In this document: positions 1-8,247 of the stretch, one piece after another
Layout: every line of letters begins with the position of its first letter
Position numbering within the stretch: the stretch's first letter is position 1
Assembly: GCF_018687975.1 (NCBI RefSeq)
Contig: NZ_CP061310.1
Span: 1,364,001 to 1,428,000 of the forward strand
Origin: Polynucleobacter sp. es-EL-1
GTDB lineage: Bacteria; Pseudomonadota; Gammaproteobacteria; Burkholderiales; Burkholderiaceae
Length of the DNA: 64,000 bases
Direction of reading: 5' to 3'
Translations under genes and position numbers: made by a program
The notes under the pieces: model-generated
Told to the model about the DNA's origin: nothing
The model's database searches: none
Seen by the model: only the letters and a program-made list of their open reading frames with translations

Positions 1-69
1 GGCCCTATTGTTCAAACCCACGAATCGGTTATTAAAGTCTTTAGACCTAAAAGTGCGGTCAAAACCTAA
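1..69 (+). CDS. mogA: MogA, molybdopterin adenylyltransferase (C-terminal end only)
   Basis: The first 22 codons of the window read in frame to a TAA stop. The residues GPIVQT followed by VFRPKSA match the very end of MogA proteins, which finish GPYxET...FRPKSA. MogA adenylates molybdopterin before molybdenum insertion. Only the tail is visible, so the catalytic part and the start lie to the left of the window. The gene converges on orn and shares a hairpin terminator with it. The identification rests on a short match to a well-known C-terminus. Confidence 0.72.
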   Translation, partial: GPIVQTHESVIKVFRPKSAVKT

Positions 70-107
70 GAAATCTCAATATCGCCCAAATATCCTTGCG
101 ATCAAGA

Positions 108-130
108 AAAAGGCCCAGTGAGGGCCTTTT
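108..130. terminator. Bidirectional Rho-independent terminator between mogA and orn
   Basis: A 9-bp stem (AAAAGGCCC / GGGCCTTTT) with a 5-base loop AGTGA is flanked by an A-run on the left and by TTTTGATTTTT on the right, so it can stop transcripts from both convergent genes. Confidence 0.78.
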
Positions 131-135
131 GATTT

Positions 136-729
136 TTAAGCGGGTTGCGGCAACGGAATAATAAATTTTTCTCGGTAATACTTGAGCTCCTCAATGGACT
201 CTTCAATATCCGCCAAAGCAGTATGGGCCTGCTTTTTGGTAAACCCCTTGACTAATTCAGGATGCCAACGCCTGCATAACTCTTTCAGGGTCGAGACATC
301 AATATTGCGATAGTGAAAATACGCCTCCAGCTTAGGCATGTATTTGGCCATAAAGCGCCTATCTTGACCAATCGTATTGCCACACATGGGAGCAATCCCC
401 GGTTTGATGTATTGCTTCAAAAAAGCGATACATTGAGCCTCTACGGCAGCCTCGTCCAAAGTCGATGCCTTTACTTTATCAATCAAGCCCGAGCGTCCAT
501 GGGTGCCCTTATTCCAGGCATCCATTGCCTCAAGAAGGGCATCCTCTTGATGCAGAACCCAAACTGGTGCGGTCGCAATGGTGTTGAGGTGGGCATCGGT
601 CACAATGACGGCAATTTCTAAAATTCGCTCTTTTTCAGGATCTAAGCCTGACATTTCCATATCCACCCAAATCAGGTGTTCGCTAGCGGGAGCAGATTTT
701 GCTGTCGGAATACTTGTTTTTTCACTCAT
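136..729 (-). CDS. orn: Oligoribonuclease Orn
   Basis: 3'-5' exoribonuclease that degrades RNA oligomers of 2-5 nucleotides (and pGpG) to mononucleotides; cytoplasmic and usually essential in proteobacteria. The DEDDh signature is visible: D-x-E in VDMEMSGLDP near the N-terminus, GNTIGQDRRF in the middle and the HTALADIEES block carrying the catalytic His and Asp near the C-terminus. I chose the ATG at 729 (protein begins MSEKTS), about 197 residues, over the upstream ATG at 741, because the family normally starts a few residues before the first beta strand. It diverges from the M48 protease gene with only 15 bases between start codons, so the two promoters must overlap each other's coding regions. 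Confidence 0.95.
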   Translation of the reverse strand: MSEKTSIPTAKSAPASEHLIWVDMEMSGLDPEKERILEIAVIVTDAHLNTIATAPVWVLHQEDALLEAMDAWNKGTHGRSGLIDKVKASTLDEAAVEAQCIAFLKQYIKPGIAPMCGNTIGQDRRFMAKYMPKLEAYFHYRNIDVSTLKELCRRWHPELVKGFTKKQAHTALADIEESIEELKYYREKFIIPLPQPA

Positions 730-744
730 ATCTATAATCATCTC

Positions 745-1995
745 ATGACATTCACTATTGTTTTTCTAATCGCCTTTGTTGCCAGCTTTGGTTTACGCCA
801 CTGGTTATCTCAACGCCAAATTCGCCATGTGGCCAATCATCGTGATTCGGTCCCTGCAGAATTCGCCTCCCAGATTACTTTAGCTGAGCATCAAAAGGCT
901 GCTGACTATACGATCGCCAAATTACGCTTGGGTATTTTAGAGAATGGTGTCAGTGCCATCATCCTCATTTCCTTTACGCTTTTGGGTGGCTTACAACTTC
1001 TCAATTCAGCGCTCTTAGGACTCTTGGGTGAAGGCATTGCCCAACAAATTGCCTTGTTGGTATCCATTGTTTTGATTTCTGGGATTATTGATATTCCCTT
1101 TTCTTGGTACAAACAATTTCATTTAGAAGAGCGCTTTGGCTTTAACCGCATGAACACCAGATTGTTCTTTAGCGATATGTTTAAAGGTATTGGTGTAGGT
1201 GGCGCAATTGGCGTGCCCTTGTTATGGGTAGTACTGAGCCTCATGGAAAAAGCAGGTGACCTTTGGTGGCTTTGGGCCTGGGGTGTTGTTGTTGTATATG
1301 CAACCGTAATGCAGGTGATAGCGCCAACATTTATTGCCCCCATCTTTAACAAGTTTCAAGCATTAGAGGATGGCGCACTCAAGACACAAATTGAGGCTCT
1401 GCTAAATCGCTGTAATTTTGTAAGCCAAGGTCTATTTGTGATGGATGGTAGCAAGCGTAGCAGCCATGGGAACGCATACTTTACCGGAATGGGTACTGCG
1501 AAACGCATAGTCTTTTATGACACTTTGATTGAAAAACTAGAGCCCGCAGAGATCGAAGCCGTCTTAGCCCATGAATTAGGACACTTCAAGAAAAAACATA
1601 ATCGAAAACAATTGATCTTTATGTATATTCTATTTTTATTATCATTCGCAACTTTGGGTTGGCTTAGTATTCAGCCATGGTTCTATAGCGATCTCGGCGT
1701 GACTCCCAACCCAAATGGCTATAACGGTGGTCTTGCCTTAGCTCTCTTTATGCTGGTATCACCAGTGTTTAGCTTCTTCCTCACACCTCTGTCTAGTTTG
1801 GCGTCACGTAAACATGAATATGAGGCCGATGGCTTTGCCGCTGAGAAATCCTCTGCCTCGGATTTGATTTCGGCTTTGGTAAAGCTGTATCAAGACAATG
1901 CTTCAACCTTAACGCCAGATCCGATCTACACAGCCTTTTACAGCTCTCACCCACCTGCACCATTACGAATTGCTAATCTCAAACGATTTAGTTAA
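745..1995 (+). CDS. M48 family (Ste24/HtpX-like) membrane zinc metalloprotease
   Basis: Integral membrane peptidase of the Ste24-type M48 family, 416 residues. The zinc site is complete: HELGH at about residues 276-280 and the third ligand in EADGFA near 360. Several hydrophobic segments surround it (N-terminal anchor, a pair near residues 60-110, others around 155-200 and 295-350). In bacteria this family is thought to take part in membrane protein quality control; the exact substrate is unknown. The start at 745 gives MTFTIVFLIAFV, a membrane anchor; the longer reading from 676 would run back through the orn start and add an unlikely leader. Confidence 0.9.
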   Translation: MTFTIVFLIAFVASFGLRHWLSQRQIRHVANHRDSVPAEFASQITLAEHQKAADYTIAKLRLGILENGVSAIILISFTLLGGLQLLNSALLGLLGEGIAQQIALLVSIVLISGIIDIPFSWYKQFHLEERFGFNRMNTRLFFSDMFKGIGVGGAIGVPLLWVVLSLMEKAGDLWWLWAWGVVVVYATVMQVIAPTFIAPIFNKFQALEDGALKTQIEALLNRCNFVSQGLFVMDGSKRSSHGNAYFTGMGTAKRIVFYDTLIEKLEPAEIEAVLAHELGHFKKKHNRKQLIFMYILFLLSFATLGWLSIQPWFYSDLGVTPNPNGYNGGLALALFMLVSPVFSFFLTPLSSLASRKHEYEADGFAAEKSSASDLISALVKLYQDNASTLTPDPIYTAFYSSHPPAPLRIANLKRFS

Positions 1996-2010
1996 TTCGC
2001 ATCAGCCTTA

Positions 2011-3024
2011 ATGGATCAATTTCGTGCGCTACTGACTGCCTCTTACGGGAGGCATTATTTAGCGCAGCGCTTACTTGAAGATGAGTACGGCAATGAAAGC
2101 CCTGCTGGAGAGTTAATTCAAGTGAGCACTCCGGCCAAACAGCATATTGGCGCGGTTGGTGATCGTATGTTGTTAGAAATGACTTCAGCTGATCAAGCAC
2201 GCATTATTCGCATTGAACCCAGAGAAAATTTACTCTACCGATCGGATGCTTTTAAAAGCAAACTCATTGCATCTAATGTTGATCAAATCTTGGTTGTGCT
2301 TGCCACTCAGCCTGCATTCTCGCCAGACCTATTAGGCAGAGCAGTAGTCGCTGCAGAAACAAACCAAATTGGCCTGCATATTCTGCTCAATAAATCCGAC
2401 CTCAAAGAGAATTTAGAGCATGCCCGAAAAATCATTGCGCCATATGCGCGTATGGGCTATCCAGTTACGGAGGTATCTGCCAAGTTTGATGCAGCATCGA
2501 TTGAGGCTCTTCGCCCAGCCATATCCGGAAAGGTATCTGTCTTTGTTGGGCAATCTGGCATGGGAAAATCCAGCCTGTTAAATGCTTGGATACCCAATGC
2601 TGCTGCCATTACACAAGAATATTCAGTCAGGCTTGATACCGGTAAACATACAACTACTGCTTGTCGCTATTTTGAATTGCCCCAATCCTGGGGACGTGAT
2701 GCTAATGGCAAGCTAGGCGCACTCATTGACTCTCCAGGGTTTCAAGAATTTGGTTTAGCCCATATGTCCGTGAGCGAACTAGAGCATGCCTTCAGGGAGT
2801 TCAAAGAATATCTTGGGAAGTGTCGTTTTCATAATTGCGCACATCAGTCTGAACCAGACTGCGCCATTCGAGATGCGGTAGACAAAAATGAAATAGCGCC
2901 AGAAAGACTAGCGCTATTTAGACAGTTACGCTCCGACTCAAAAACAGCCGATACGCAGATTCAAGGAATTAGCCAAGCCAAAGAGCGATGGTCAGCATTA
3001 GCAATAAAATCATCCAAGCGATAA
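2011..3024 (+). CDS. rsgA: Small ribosomal subunit biogenesis GTPase RsgA
   Basis: Circularly permuted GTPase that checks late 30S maturation. Visible in order: an OB-fold N-terminal domain, G4 NKSD near residue 127, G1 GQSGMGKSS near 180, G3 DSPGF near 240, and a C-terminal zinc knuckle with C271, C276, H278 and C284. The order G4-G1-G3 is the hallmark of the family. The 337-residue length is normal. Its last 56 bases overlap the end of the convergent CobD/CbiB-like gene, so the two 3' ends are read from both strands. Confidence 0.95.
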   Translation: MDQFRALLTASYGRHYLAQRLLEDEYGNESPAGELIQVSTPAKQHIGAVGDRMLLEMTSADQARIIRIEPRENLLYRSDAFKSKLIASNVDQILVVLATQPAFSPDLLGRAVVAAETNQIGLHILLNKSDLKENLEHARKIIAPYARMGYPVTEVSAKFDAASIEALRPAISGKVSVFVGQSGMGKSSLLNAWIPNAAAITQEYSVRLDTGKHTTTACRYFELPQSWGRDANGKLGALIDSPGFQEFGLAHMSVSELEHAFREFKEYLGKCRFHNCAHQSEPDCAIRDAVDKNEIAPERLALFRQLRSDSKTADTQIQGISQAKERWSALAIKSSKR

Positions 3025-3928
3025 CCAGGCGCCATACCAAGCCTACTGCAGAACGCATAGTTCGCTCATTAGGCTCTAGACCCACTTCATAAACTACTGG
3101 CTCACCAGCCTCAGCCATTCGCAAAGCTTCATCACTATCAGGCTCACTCATTGGTTCACCCAAACGGACACCAAGAGCACCACTACCAGCGGCCAAAATC
3201 ACAGCCGATAAGGAATCAGACCATTTTTGCGTAAGGTGTCGCCATGAATACACTGCGCCTTCAAAGTTACCGACAATAGCAAAGCCAATTGCCGTAATGC
3301 GAGCTGGAACCCAATCTAAGACATAGAAAAAATGACGAGCAGACTCACCTAAATTGAAGTCACCTCTCTGTGACCAGCGCTGCGCCGCTGTATCTGCAAG
3401 ACGGTATAGCACCACACCCGCAGGACCCATTGGCATTAAGAACCAAAATAGCACTCCAAATACATGATGATGCGAACCAATAATTGCACGCTCTAAGGCT
3501 AGAGAAATGACTTCTGTTTCAGATAGATTGGCTGTATCTAGTTCAGGCCCATACCATTCACCCAATGCTGCACGAGCAGCGGGTAAATCATGATTTGCAA
3601 TCGCTTCATGAACCAAGGTGAAGGAATGGCTAAATTGGCGAAAGCCAAAAAATAGGTAGGCGATGATCACATTCCAAATAAAGCCCAGAATGGGAAACGT
3701 CACCATAAACACTACATAGATTACAAATACTAAAAAGGTTGGCAATATGAAGGCGACTAAACAGGCCATACGAGCGCCCACCGGGCTTGCACCCTGCTCC
3801 GTCTTTCCACCAAACTCCCCTGCAACCCAATCCAACCAGCGCGCACTGATACGCGCAATCCAATGAGCGGAAGTTACTGGGCGATATTGCTCAGCAATGA
3901 GGGCGATAAGAATAGAAAAGAAAGTCAT
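2969..3928 (-). CDS. CobD/CbiB family membrane protein
   Basis: A 319-residue protein with hydrophobic segments at the N-terminus, around residues 50-95, 155-180 and at the extreme C-terminus. The block DWVPARITAIGFAIVGNFE is the conserved CobD/CbiB (adenosylcobinamide-phosphate synthase superfamily) motif, and RGDFNLGESARHF precedes it. No cobalamin synthesis gene is in the window, and the superfamily also includes AmpE-like proteins of unknown role, so a B12 function is not assured. It starts 4 bases inside the end of the Nudix gene (ATGA), so the two are co-transcribed, and it overlaps rsgA tail to tail by 56 bases. Confidence 0.8.
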   Translation of the reverse strand: MTFFSILIALIAEQYRPVTSAHWIARISARWLDWVAGEFGGKTEQGASPVGARMACLVAFILPTFLVFVIYVVFMVTFPILGFIWNVIIAYLFFGFRQFSHSFTLVHEAIANHDLPAARAALGEWYGPELDTANLSETEVISLALERAIIGSHHHVFGVLFWFLMPMGPAGVVLYRLADTAAQRWSQRGDFNLGESARHFFYVLDWVPARITAIGFAIVGNFEGAVYSWRHLTQKWSDSLSAVILAAGSGALGVRLGEPMSEPDSDEALRMAEAGEPVVYEVGLEPNERTMRSAVGLVWRLVIAWMILLLMLTIALWLG

Positions 3929-4662
3929 ACTTTTAGTAAATGATAAAGGTTACGCAACATTCCAGCAGTAGCACCCCAAATAAAGCGATTTTCATAGGGC
4001 ATTGAATAAAAACGACGGCTACCCAAATCACTTTGCCAAACCCGCACCTGATGATTGGCTGGATCCATCAAAAAGTGTAAGGGCACTTCAAAAACATCAG
4101 CCACCTCAAATGTATCTAAGACATATTCTGCCTGAGGTTGAACTAAAGCGACCACTGGTGTAACACTATAGCCCGAAACAGTTAAGTACTGAGGCAAATG
4201 ACCGATGATCTCCACCGCCTCGCGCTGAAGACCAATTTCTTCCTCACTCTCACGCAAAGCTGTGTCATGAGGAGTCAAATCCTGCTGGTCCATTCGGCCT
4301 CCAGGAAAGCTAATTTGACCGGCGTGATCATGTAAGTGATTCGTACGCTGCGTTAATAGGACTGAGAGCCCCTCCTCTTTTAACAGCAAAGGAATTAATA
4401 CCGCAGCATGGGTAACCTTTCCCGCTGCCTGACGCTTAGCAATAATGTCTGCAGCAATCACATGGCGATTTTCATCAGTGATTTCTGGCTGCCAAGGGGG
4501 CGGGCTCTGCAAGCGACTTTTGAGCGCCATTGGATGCAAGCGATCTACTGCAATCCTTGGCTGATCGCTACAAACTTCTTGAATCGGAATGGCTTGCGCA
4601 TCAAACCCCGCTGGCACAGCAGCACTAAAGGCCGAATTGTTTGAGCGTGGTGACTGAGTCAT
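3925..4662 (-). CDS. Nudix hydrolase, coenzyme A pyrophosphatase type (NudL-like)
   Basis: Predicted Mg2+-dependent hydrolase that splits the pyrophosphate of CoA or its derivatives. The LLTQRTNHLHDHAGQISFP stretch followed by GGRMDQQD and the TALRESEEEIGL part of the Nudix box are those of the CoA-pyrophosphatase subfamily. Length 245 with an extra N-terminal region of about 90 residues before the fold. First gene of a two-gene transcript with the CobD/CbiB-like protein. It lies just beyond the terminator of the rplS operon, so it needs its own promoter, which I could not place. Confidence 0.87.
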   Translation of the reverse strand: MTQSPRSNNSAFSAAVPAGFDAQAIPIQEVCSDQPRIAVDRLHPMALKSRLQSPPPWQPEITDENRHVIAADIIAKRQAAGKVTHAAVLIPLLLKEEGLSVLLTQRTNHLHDHAGQISFPGGRMDQQDLTPHDTALRESEEEIGLQREAVEIIGHLPQYLTVSGYSVTPVVALVQPQAEYVLDTFEVADVFEVPLHFLMDPANHQVRVWQSDLGSRRFYSMPYENRFIWGATAGMLRNLYHLLKV

Positions 4663-4680
4663 AGATCTATTTTAGGGCAA

Positions 4681-4705
4681 TAAAAAAGGCAGCCTAGGCT
4701 GCCTT
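4681..4705 (-). terminator. Rho-independent terminator of the rpsP-rimM-trmD-rplS operon
   Basis: Read on the minus strand, a perfect palindromic stem AAGGCAGCCT/AGGCTGCCTT is followed by TTTTTATTG, 22 bases after the rplS stop. Confidence 0.88.
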
Positions 4706-4726
4706 CTCACCGCATTAAAGCAATGC

Positions 4727-5116
4727 TTATGCAGCAGTTGGAGCAGCAACCTTACGAGCAGGCAACTTCTCTTTAATACGTGCAGACTTACCTGAACGAT
4801 CACGCAAGTAGTACAACTTAGCACGACGTACATCACCGCGACGCTTCACTTCAATGCTAGCAATCAATGGTGAGTAAGTTTGGAATGTACGCTCTACGCC
4901 TTCGCCAGATGAAATTTTGCGAACGATAAAGCTGGAATTGAGTCCGCGATTACGTTTAGCAATCACAACACCTTCAAACGCCTGGGTACGCTTACGTGTA
5001 CCTTCAACAACGTTTACGCCAACTACAACAGTGTCGCCAGGGGCAAAACTTGGAAGAGTTTTATTAGCGCTTAAGCGAGCAATTTCTTCTTGCTCAATTT
5101 TTTCGATCAAATTCAT
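4727..5116 (-). CDS. rplS: 50S ribosomal protein L19
   Basis: L19 sits at the interface of the 30S and 50S subunits. The core PSFAPGDTVVVGVNVVEG, RTQAFEGVVIAKRNRG and RRAKLYYLRDRSGKSARIKE is typical, with an alanine-rich tail; 129 residues, slightly longer than the E. coli protein. Last gene of the operon, 102 bases after trmD, directly before the terminator. Confidence 0.98.
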   Translation of the reverse strand: MNLIEKIEQEEIARLSANKTLPSFAPGDTVVVGVNVVEGTRKRTQAFEGVVIAKRNRGLNSSFIVRKISSGEGVERTFQTYSPLIASIEVKRRGDVRRAKLYYLRDRSGKSARIKEKLPARKVAAPTAA

Positions 5117-5218
5117 TATTAATCCTTAAACATCTTGTCAGCGTTCAATCCCGAGACTTTCATCAACGGACCAGACAGAGGATGTAGTTAAAACCATTTC
5201 ACTAAATCAAAACACAAA

Positions 5219-5989
5219 CTATTTATTCGCAACTGACATTACTGACAGCGTACGAAGAAAATGCTCATCTTCTTTACTTAGCAACCCATTTGCTCGCGCC
5301 TTTTCAATCAGATCAGGCCGAAGCGTTAACGTCAGCTCTAAAGACTTCTGCCGACGCCAATCCGCTATTTTAGCGTGATGTCCGCCTAAAAGCACGTCCG
5401 GAACAGATAAATTTTCATATATTTCTGGGCGGGTATAGTGAGGATGGTCCAAAAGTCCATTCATAAAGCTATCCTGGATTGCTGATTCTCCATCCCCTAA
5501 TGCCCCTGGAATAAGGCGAATCACGGCATCCATCATAGTCATGGCGGGTAATTCACCGCCAGAAACCACAAAATCGCCCATAGAAAGCTGCAAATCCACA
5601 TTTCGATCGATAAAACGCTGATCAACAGCCTCATATCGACCGCAAATAAAGGTTAAATTACGATAACTGAGGATATCTGTCGCTATCTTCTGCGAAAACA
5701 CCTCACCTTGAGGCGCCAAAAGACAAATTGGCCCAGAAGCGATATTTTCTGCTTGATGTGCAGCTTTAACAGCAGATAAGGTGTCTTCCAAGGGTTTTGC
5801 CATCATGACCATTCCTGGGCCACCACCATAAGCACGATCATCCACTGTTTTACGAGGGTCAGCACAATAATCGCGGGGATTCCAAAGATTTACCTTGGCA
5901 AGACCTTGATCACAGGCGCGCCCAGTAATACCCCACTGAGTTAAAGCGGAGAACATCTCTGGAAATAAGGTCACTACATCAAAGCGCAT
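5219..5989 (-). CDS. trmD: tRNA (guanine-37-N1)-methyltransferase TrmD
   Basis: Makes m1G37 next to the anticodon and prevents +1 frameshifting; essential. SPOUT trefoil-knot motifs are visible: AYGGGPGMVMMAKPLE near the N-terminal third, FICGRYEAVDQRFI, and SMGDFVVSGGELPAMTMMDA, which forms the SAM-binding knot. The C-terminal helical region carries LLGGHHAKIADWRRQKS. Length 256 is usual. It lies 43 bases after rimM in the standard rpsP-rimM-trmD-rplS order. Confidence 0.98.
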   Translation of the reverse strand: MRFDVVTLFPEMFSALTQWGITGRACDQGLAKVNLWNPRDYCADPRKTVDDRAYGGGPGMVMMAKPLEDTLSAVKAAHQAENIASGPICLLAPQGEVFSQKIATDILSYRNLTFICGRYEAVDQRFIDRNVDLQLSMGDFVVSGGELPAMTMMDAVIRLIPGALGDGESAIQDSFMNGLLDHPHYTRPEIYENLSVPDVLLGGHHAKIADWRRQKSLELTLTLRPDLIEKARANGLLSKEDEHFLRTLSVMSVANK

Positions 5990-6032
5990 ATTGGAATTTA
6001 AGGATCAATTACTGTTGTGGCTTTAGATTGGA

Positions 6033-6596
6033 CTACCAGTCGGCTTGCCAATCCAGTGTAATGCGCTTATTTGCCAGGTCAACGTTTTGAACCACTTCTT
6101 TTACAAAAGGAACCAATTGTTTGACGGTCTTTGTTTGCAGATCGCCAATAGCAATAATGCCGTGTGCACCATTGTCATTAATGTCGATCACCTCTCCAAG
6201 ATCTTCATCTTGGAGATTAATCACTTTGCAGCCAATGAGATCTACCCAGTAATAGCTATCAGTCTCCGCCTTTGGGAATACATCGCGTGCCACCAAAATG
6301 CGTGCGCCTTTTAAAGCTTCAGCTTGATCACGATCTGTAACGCCATCTAAGGCCATCACAACTGTACCGCTATGCATCTTTGCTAGCTTTACTTTGTAGA
6401 GCGTTAATGATGCCTGCTCATAAGATAGCGCAACACCTGCACTTCGACGAGGGATGAGTGATAGCCAAATTTCTTTAGAAGATAGAAGCGCTACGGGGTC
6501 CGATGAATGCGGACGAATCTTAATCTGACCCTGCAGGCCTTGAGCATCCTGGACTGCGCCAAGCTCAATCAGATCATCTAGGGAAGGTGTACTCAT
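6033..6596 (-). CDS. rimM: Ribosome maturation factor RimM
   Basis: Helps assemble the head of the 30S subunit and binds S19. N-terminal beta-barrel begins with IELGAVQDAQGLQGQIKIRPHS; the C-terminal PRC-barrel carries SYYWVDLIGCKVINLQ and ends with ITLDWQADW. I place the start at the ATG at 6596 (MSTPSLDD, 187 residues); the upstream ATG at 6620 adds eight residues that are not part of the family. Separated from rpsP by 93 bases that hold a strong hairpin. Confidence 0.96.
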   Translation of the reverse strand: MSTPSLDDLIELGAVQDAQGLQGQIKIRPHSSDPVALLSSKEIWLSLIPRRSAGVALSYEQASLTLYKVKLAKMHSGTVVMALDGVTDRDQAEALKGARILVARDVFPKAETDSYYWVDLIGCKVINLQDEDLGEVIDINDNGAHGIIAIGDLQTKTVKQLVPFVKEVVQNVDLANKRITLDWQADW

Positions 6597-6646
6597 GATA
6601 AAGCCACCCCATTTCCCCAAATGACACTACAAATCAATTCTGCTAC

Positions 6647-6677
6647 CAAAGACTTTATCGATGAGAAAAAGTCTTTG
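6647..6677 (-). promoter_or_regulatory. Hairpin in the rpsP-rimM spacer
   Basis: A perfect 9-bp inverted repeat (CAAAGACTT / AAGTCTTTG) with a 13-base loop lies between the two cistrons. No T-run follows on the minus strand, so it is not a standard terminator. It may be an RNA-processing or attenuation element that adjusts the ratio of S16 to the downstream genes; that role is inferred. Confidence 0.5.
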
Positions 6678-6689
6678 ATATGGATGTTT

Positions 6690-6935
6690 TTAAACTGCAG
6701 GATTGTTTTTAATCAAACGAACAACTGTTGGAGAAATCTGTGCGCCAACACCAGTCCAATAAGTCAAACGATCTTGAGCGATACGCATTGCCTGCTCAGA
6801 TTCAGCTGCTTGTGGATTGAAATAACCAATACGCTCGATGAAGTTCGAGTCGCGACGATTACGCTTGTCTGTAGCTACGATGCTATAAAAAGGGCGCTTC
6901 TTTGAACCGCCGCGTGCCAGTCGAATGACGACCAT
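6690..6935 (-). CDS. rpsP: 30S ribosomal protein S16
   Basis: First gene of the operon. The 81-residue sequence opens MVVIRLARGGSKKRPFYSI and contains RDSNFIERIGYFNP, both invariant S16 blocks. The intergenic 6936-7182 must contain the promoters of this operon and of the divergent META-domain gene; I did not find a convincing consensus pair there. Confidence 0.98.
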   Translation of the reverse strand: MVVIRLARGGSKKRPFYSIVATDKRNRRDSNFIERIGYFNPQAAESEQAMRIAQDRLTYWTGVGAQISPTVVRLIKNNPAV

Positions 6936-7182
6936 ACTTATTCCTTAAAATCTAAAATGAAAACAGGTTGATTACAACCCAATGAAATTACTACAAAATC
7001 TTGGGCTCCAACTTACCAGGCAAATTGACAATACAAATGCACGGTAGAGCGGAAAACCTCATATTCTAGACGAAAACCCCTACTTGTTCCACCTATTTAA
7101 AACTTCACCAATGGAGCTACAACAGTAGAATGAGATAGCAGAAATCAATAAATACCCATTAAAAACAATAAGTTACAGAAAT

Positions 7183-7704
7183 ATGACCGCTAAAATAGCA
7201 CCCTTTTTTCCATTTAGAGGCTCTTTAAATAGACTGTTTCTAGTGATTTCTTGCGCAGGATTGAGCCTTCTAACTGCTTGCGCCAACGTCATACCGCCAT
7301 GCACTGCCAAAACTAGTCCTCCCGCTAGCGAGCTTCGCAATACTAAGTGGGAGCTTGTACGCTGGAACCTACCCCCCAACAGTCGGGGAGAGGTTCGCAC
7401 CAGGCAAATCCCCCAGGGCGACAACAGCAATCCCATCCAAATTGTTTTTGATGGCAATGGGGAGCGCATCAGCGGATCAACGGGCTGCAATCGCTTTACG
7501 GCTCGGATCAACGAGGATGCTCGAGGATTCACTCTCGATCAAATCGCCAGTACCAAGATGGCTTGCACACCTCAGCGGATGGAATTAGAACGAGACTTTC
7601 TCTATGAGCTCAATGACTACCGCAACATTGTGCGCAATGGCGATCAATTGCTCATGATTGGAGCGAACCGTGAGGTTCTCAGTTTCACTCAACGCGCTAA
7701 TTAA
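7183..7704 (+). CDS. META-domain lipoprotein (HslJ-like)
   Basis: 173 residues. The N-terminus has a hydrophobic run ending in the lipobox LLTAC (Cys at about residue 33), so it is probably a lipidated periplasmic or outer-membrane protein. The rest is a META domain as in HslJ: NTKWELVRWN, GSTGCNRFTARI and ASTKMACTP followed by ERDFLYELN. HslJ-type proteins are linked to heat shock and novobiocin resistance in E. coli; the molecular role is not known. A single-gene unit by spacing. Confidence 0.87.
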   Translation: MTAKIAPFFPFRGSLNRLFLVISCAGLSLLTACANVIPPCTAKTSPPASELRNTKWELVRWNLPPNSRGEVRTRQIPQGDNSNPIQIVFDGNGERISGSTGCNRFTARINEDARGFTLDQIASTKMACTPQRMELERDFLYELNDYRNIVRNGDQLLMIGANREVLSFTQRAN

Positions 7705-7757
7705 AAAGCATGGAATAGCTTAGTGATGCAAAATAATCACTGTTCCTGAAAGTAGCT

Positions 7758-8204
7758 ATGAAAAAACACAAACTTCTATTTTGCTCACTTGGATTATTTT
7801 TTCCAGGCATGGGCCTCAATTGTTTTTACCTCCAAGGCTTTAAATCATTCTGGGGTTGGGCTCAGCTCTTTGCGTTCATTGGCGGCATTGCTGGATGGCT
7901 CATCCTCAAAGATACCCAATTTAATTCTGCGCCCGGATGGGTTCTCATCACCTTTGGATTCATCACGCTAGAAGCAAGTTGGCTTACGACAATTGCCTTC
8001 GGTCTACGCGCCGATGAAAAATGGGATGCTCAATTCAACCCTGACTTAGAGCCAAGTCGCGCTACAAAATCGGGCTGGCCAGTTGTACTCACAGTGATTT
8101 TTTCATTGGTATTTGGTGCTGGCTTCATGATGACTTTTCTAGCCATTGCATTTGAGCAATTTTTCATCTCACAACTCAAAGAAGCAAAAAAGCTATCCCA
8201 ATAA
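7758..8204 (+). CDS. Small membrane protein, TM2-domain-like
   Basis: 148 residues with about four hydrophobic segments (near 5-20, 35-48, 60-82 and 105-135). The start LLFCSLGLFFPGMGLNCFYL followed by an aromatic-rich helix resembles the TM2 domain (a two-helix hairpin with a polar turn), but the charged turn is weak, so this is a tentative class. No function can be assigned. The last codons and the stop form the left half of a strong terminator hairpin. Confidence 0.7.
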   Translation: MKKHKLLFCSLGLFFPGMGLNCFYLQGFKSFWGWAQLFAFIGGIAGWLILKDTQFNSAPGWVLITFGFITLEASWLTTIAFGLRADEKWDAQFNPDLEPSRATKSGWPVVLTVIFSLVFGAGFMMTFLAIAFEQFFISQLKEAKKLSQ

Positions 8205-8218
8205 TGCGGATAGCTTTT
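8188..8218. terminator. Bidirectional terminator spanning a stop codon
   Basis: An 11-bp perfect stem (AAAAGCTATCC / GGATAGCTTTT) with a 9-base loop. The TAA stop of the upstream plus-strand gene lies in the loop. T-runs exist on both sides, so it can also terminate the convergent etfBA transcript. Confidence 0.82.
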
Positions 8219-8247
8219 ACTTGGAGACAGCTAAGTTATTGAATTGA

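Noticed and set aside
676..744. 23-residue N-terminal extension of the M48 protease
   Set aside because: It runs through the orn start region and would put a hydrophilic cysteine-rich leader before the membrane anchor.
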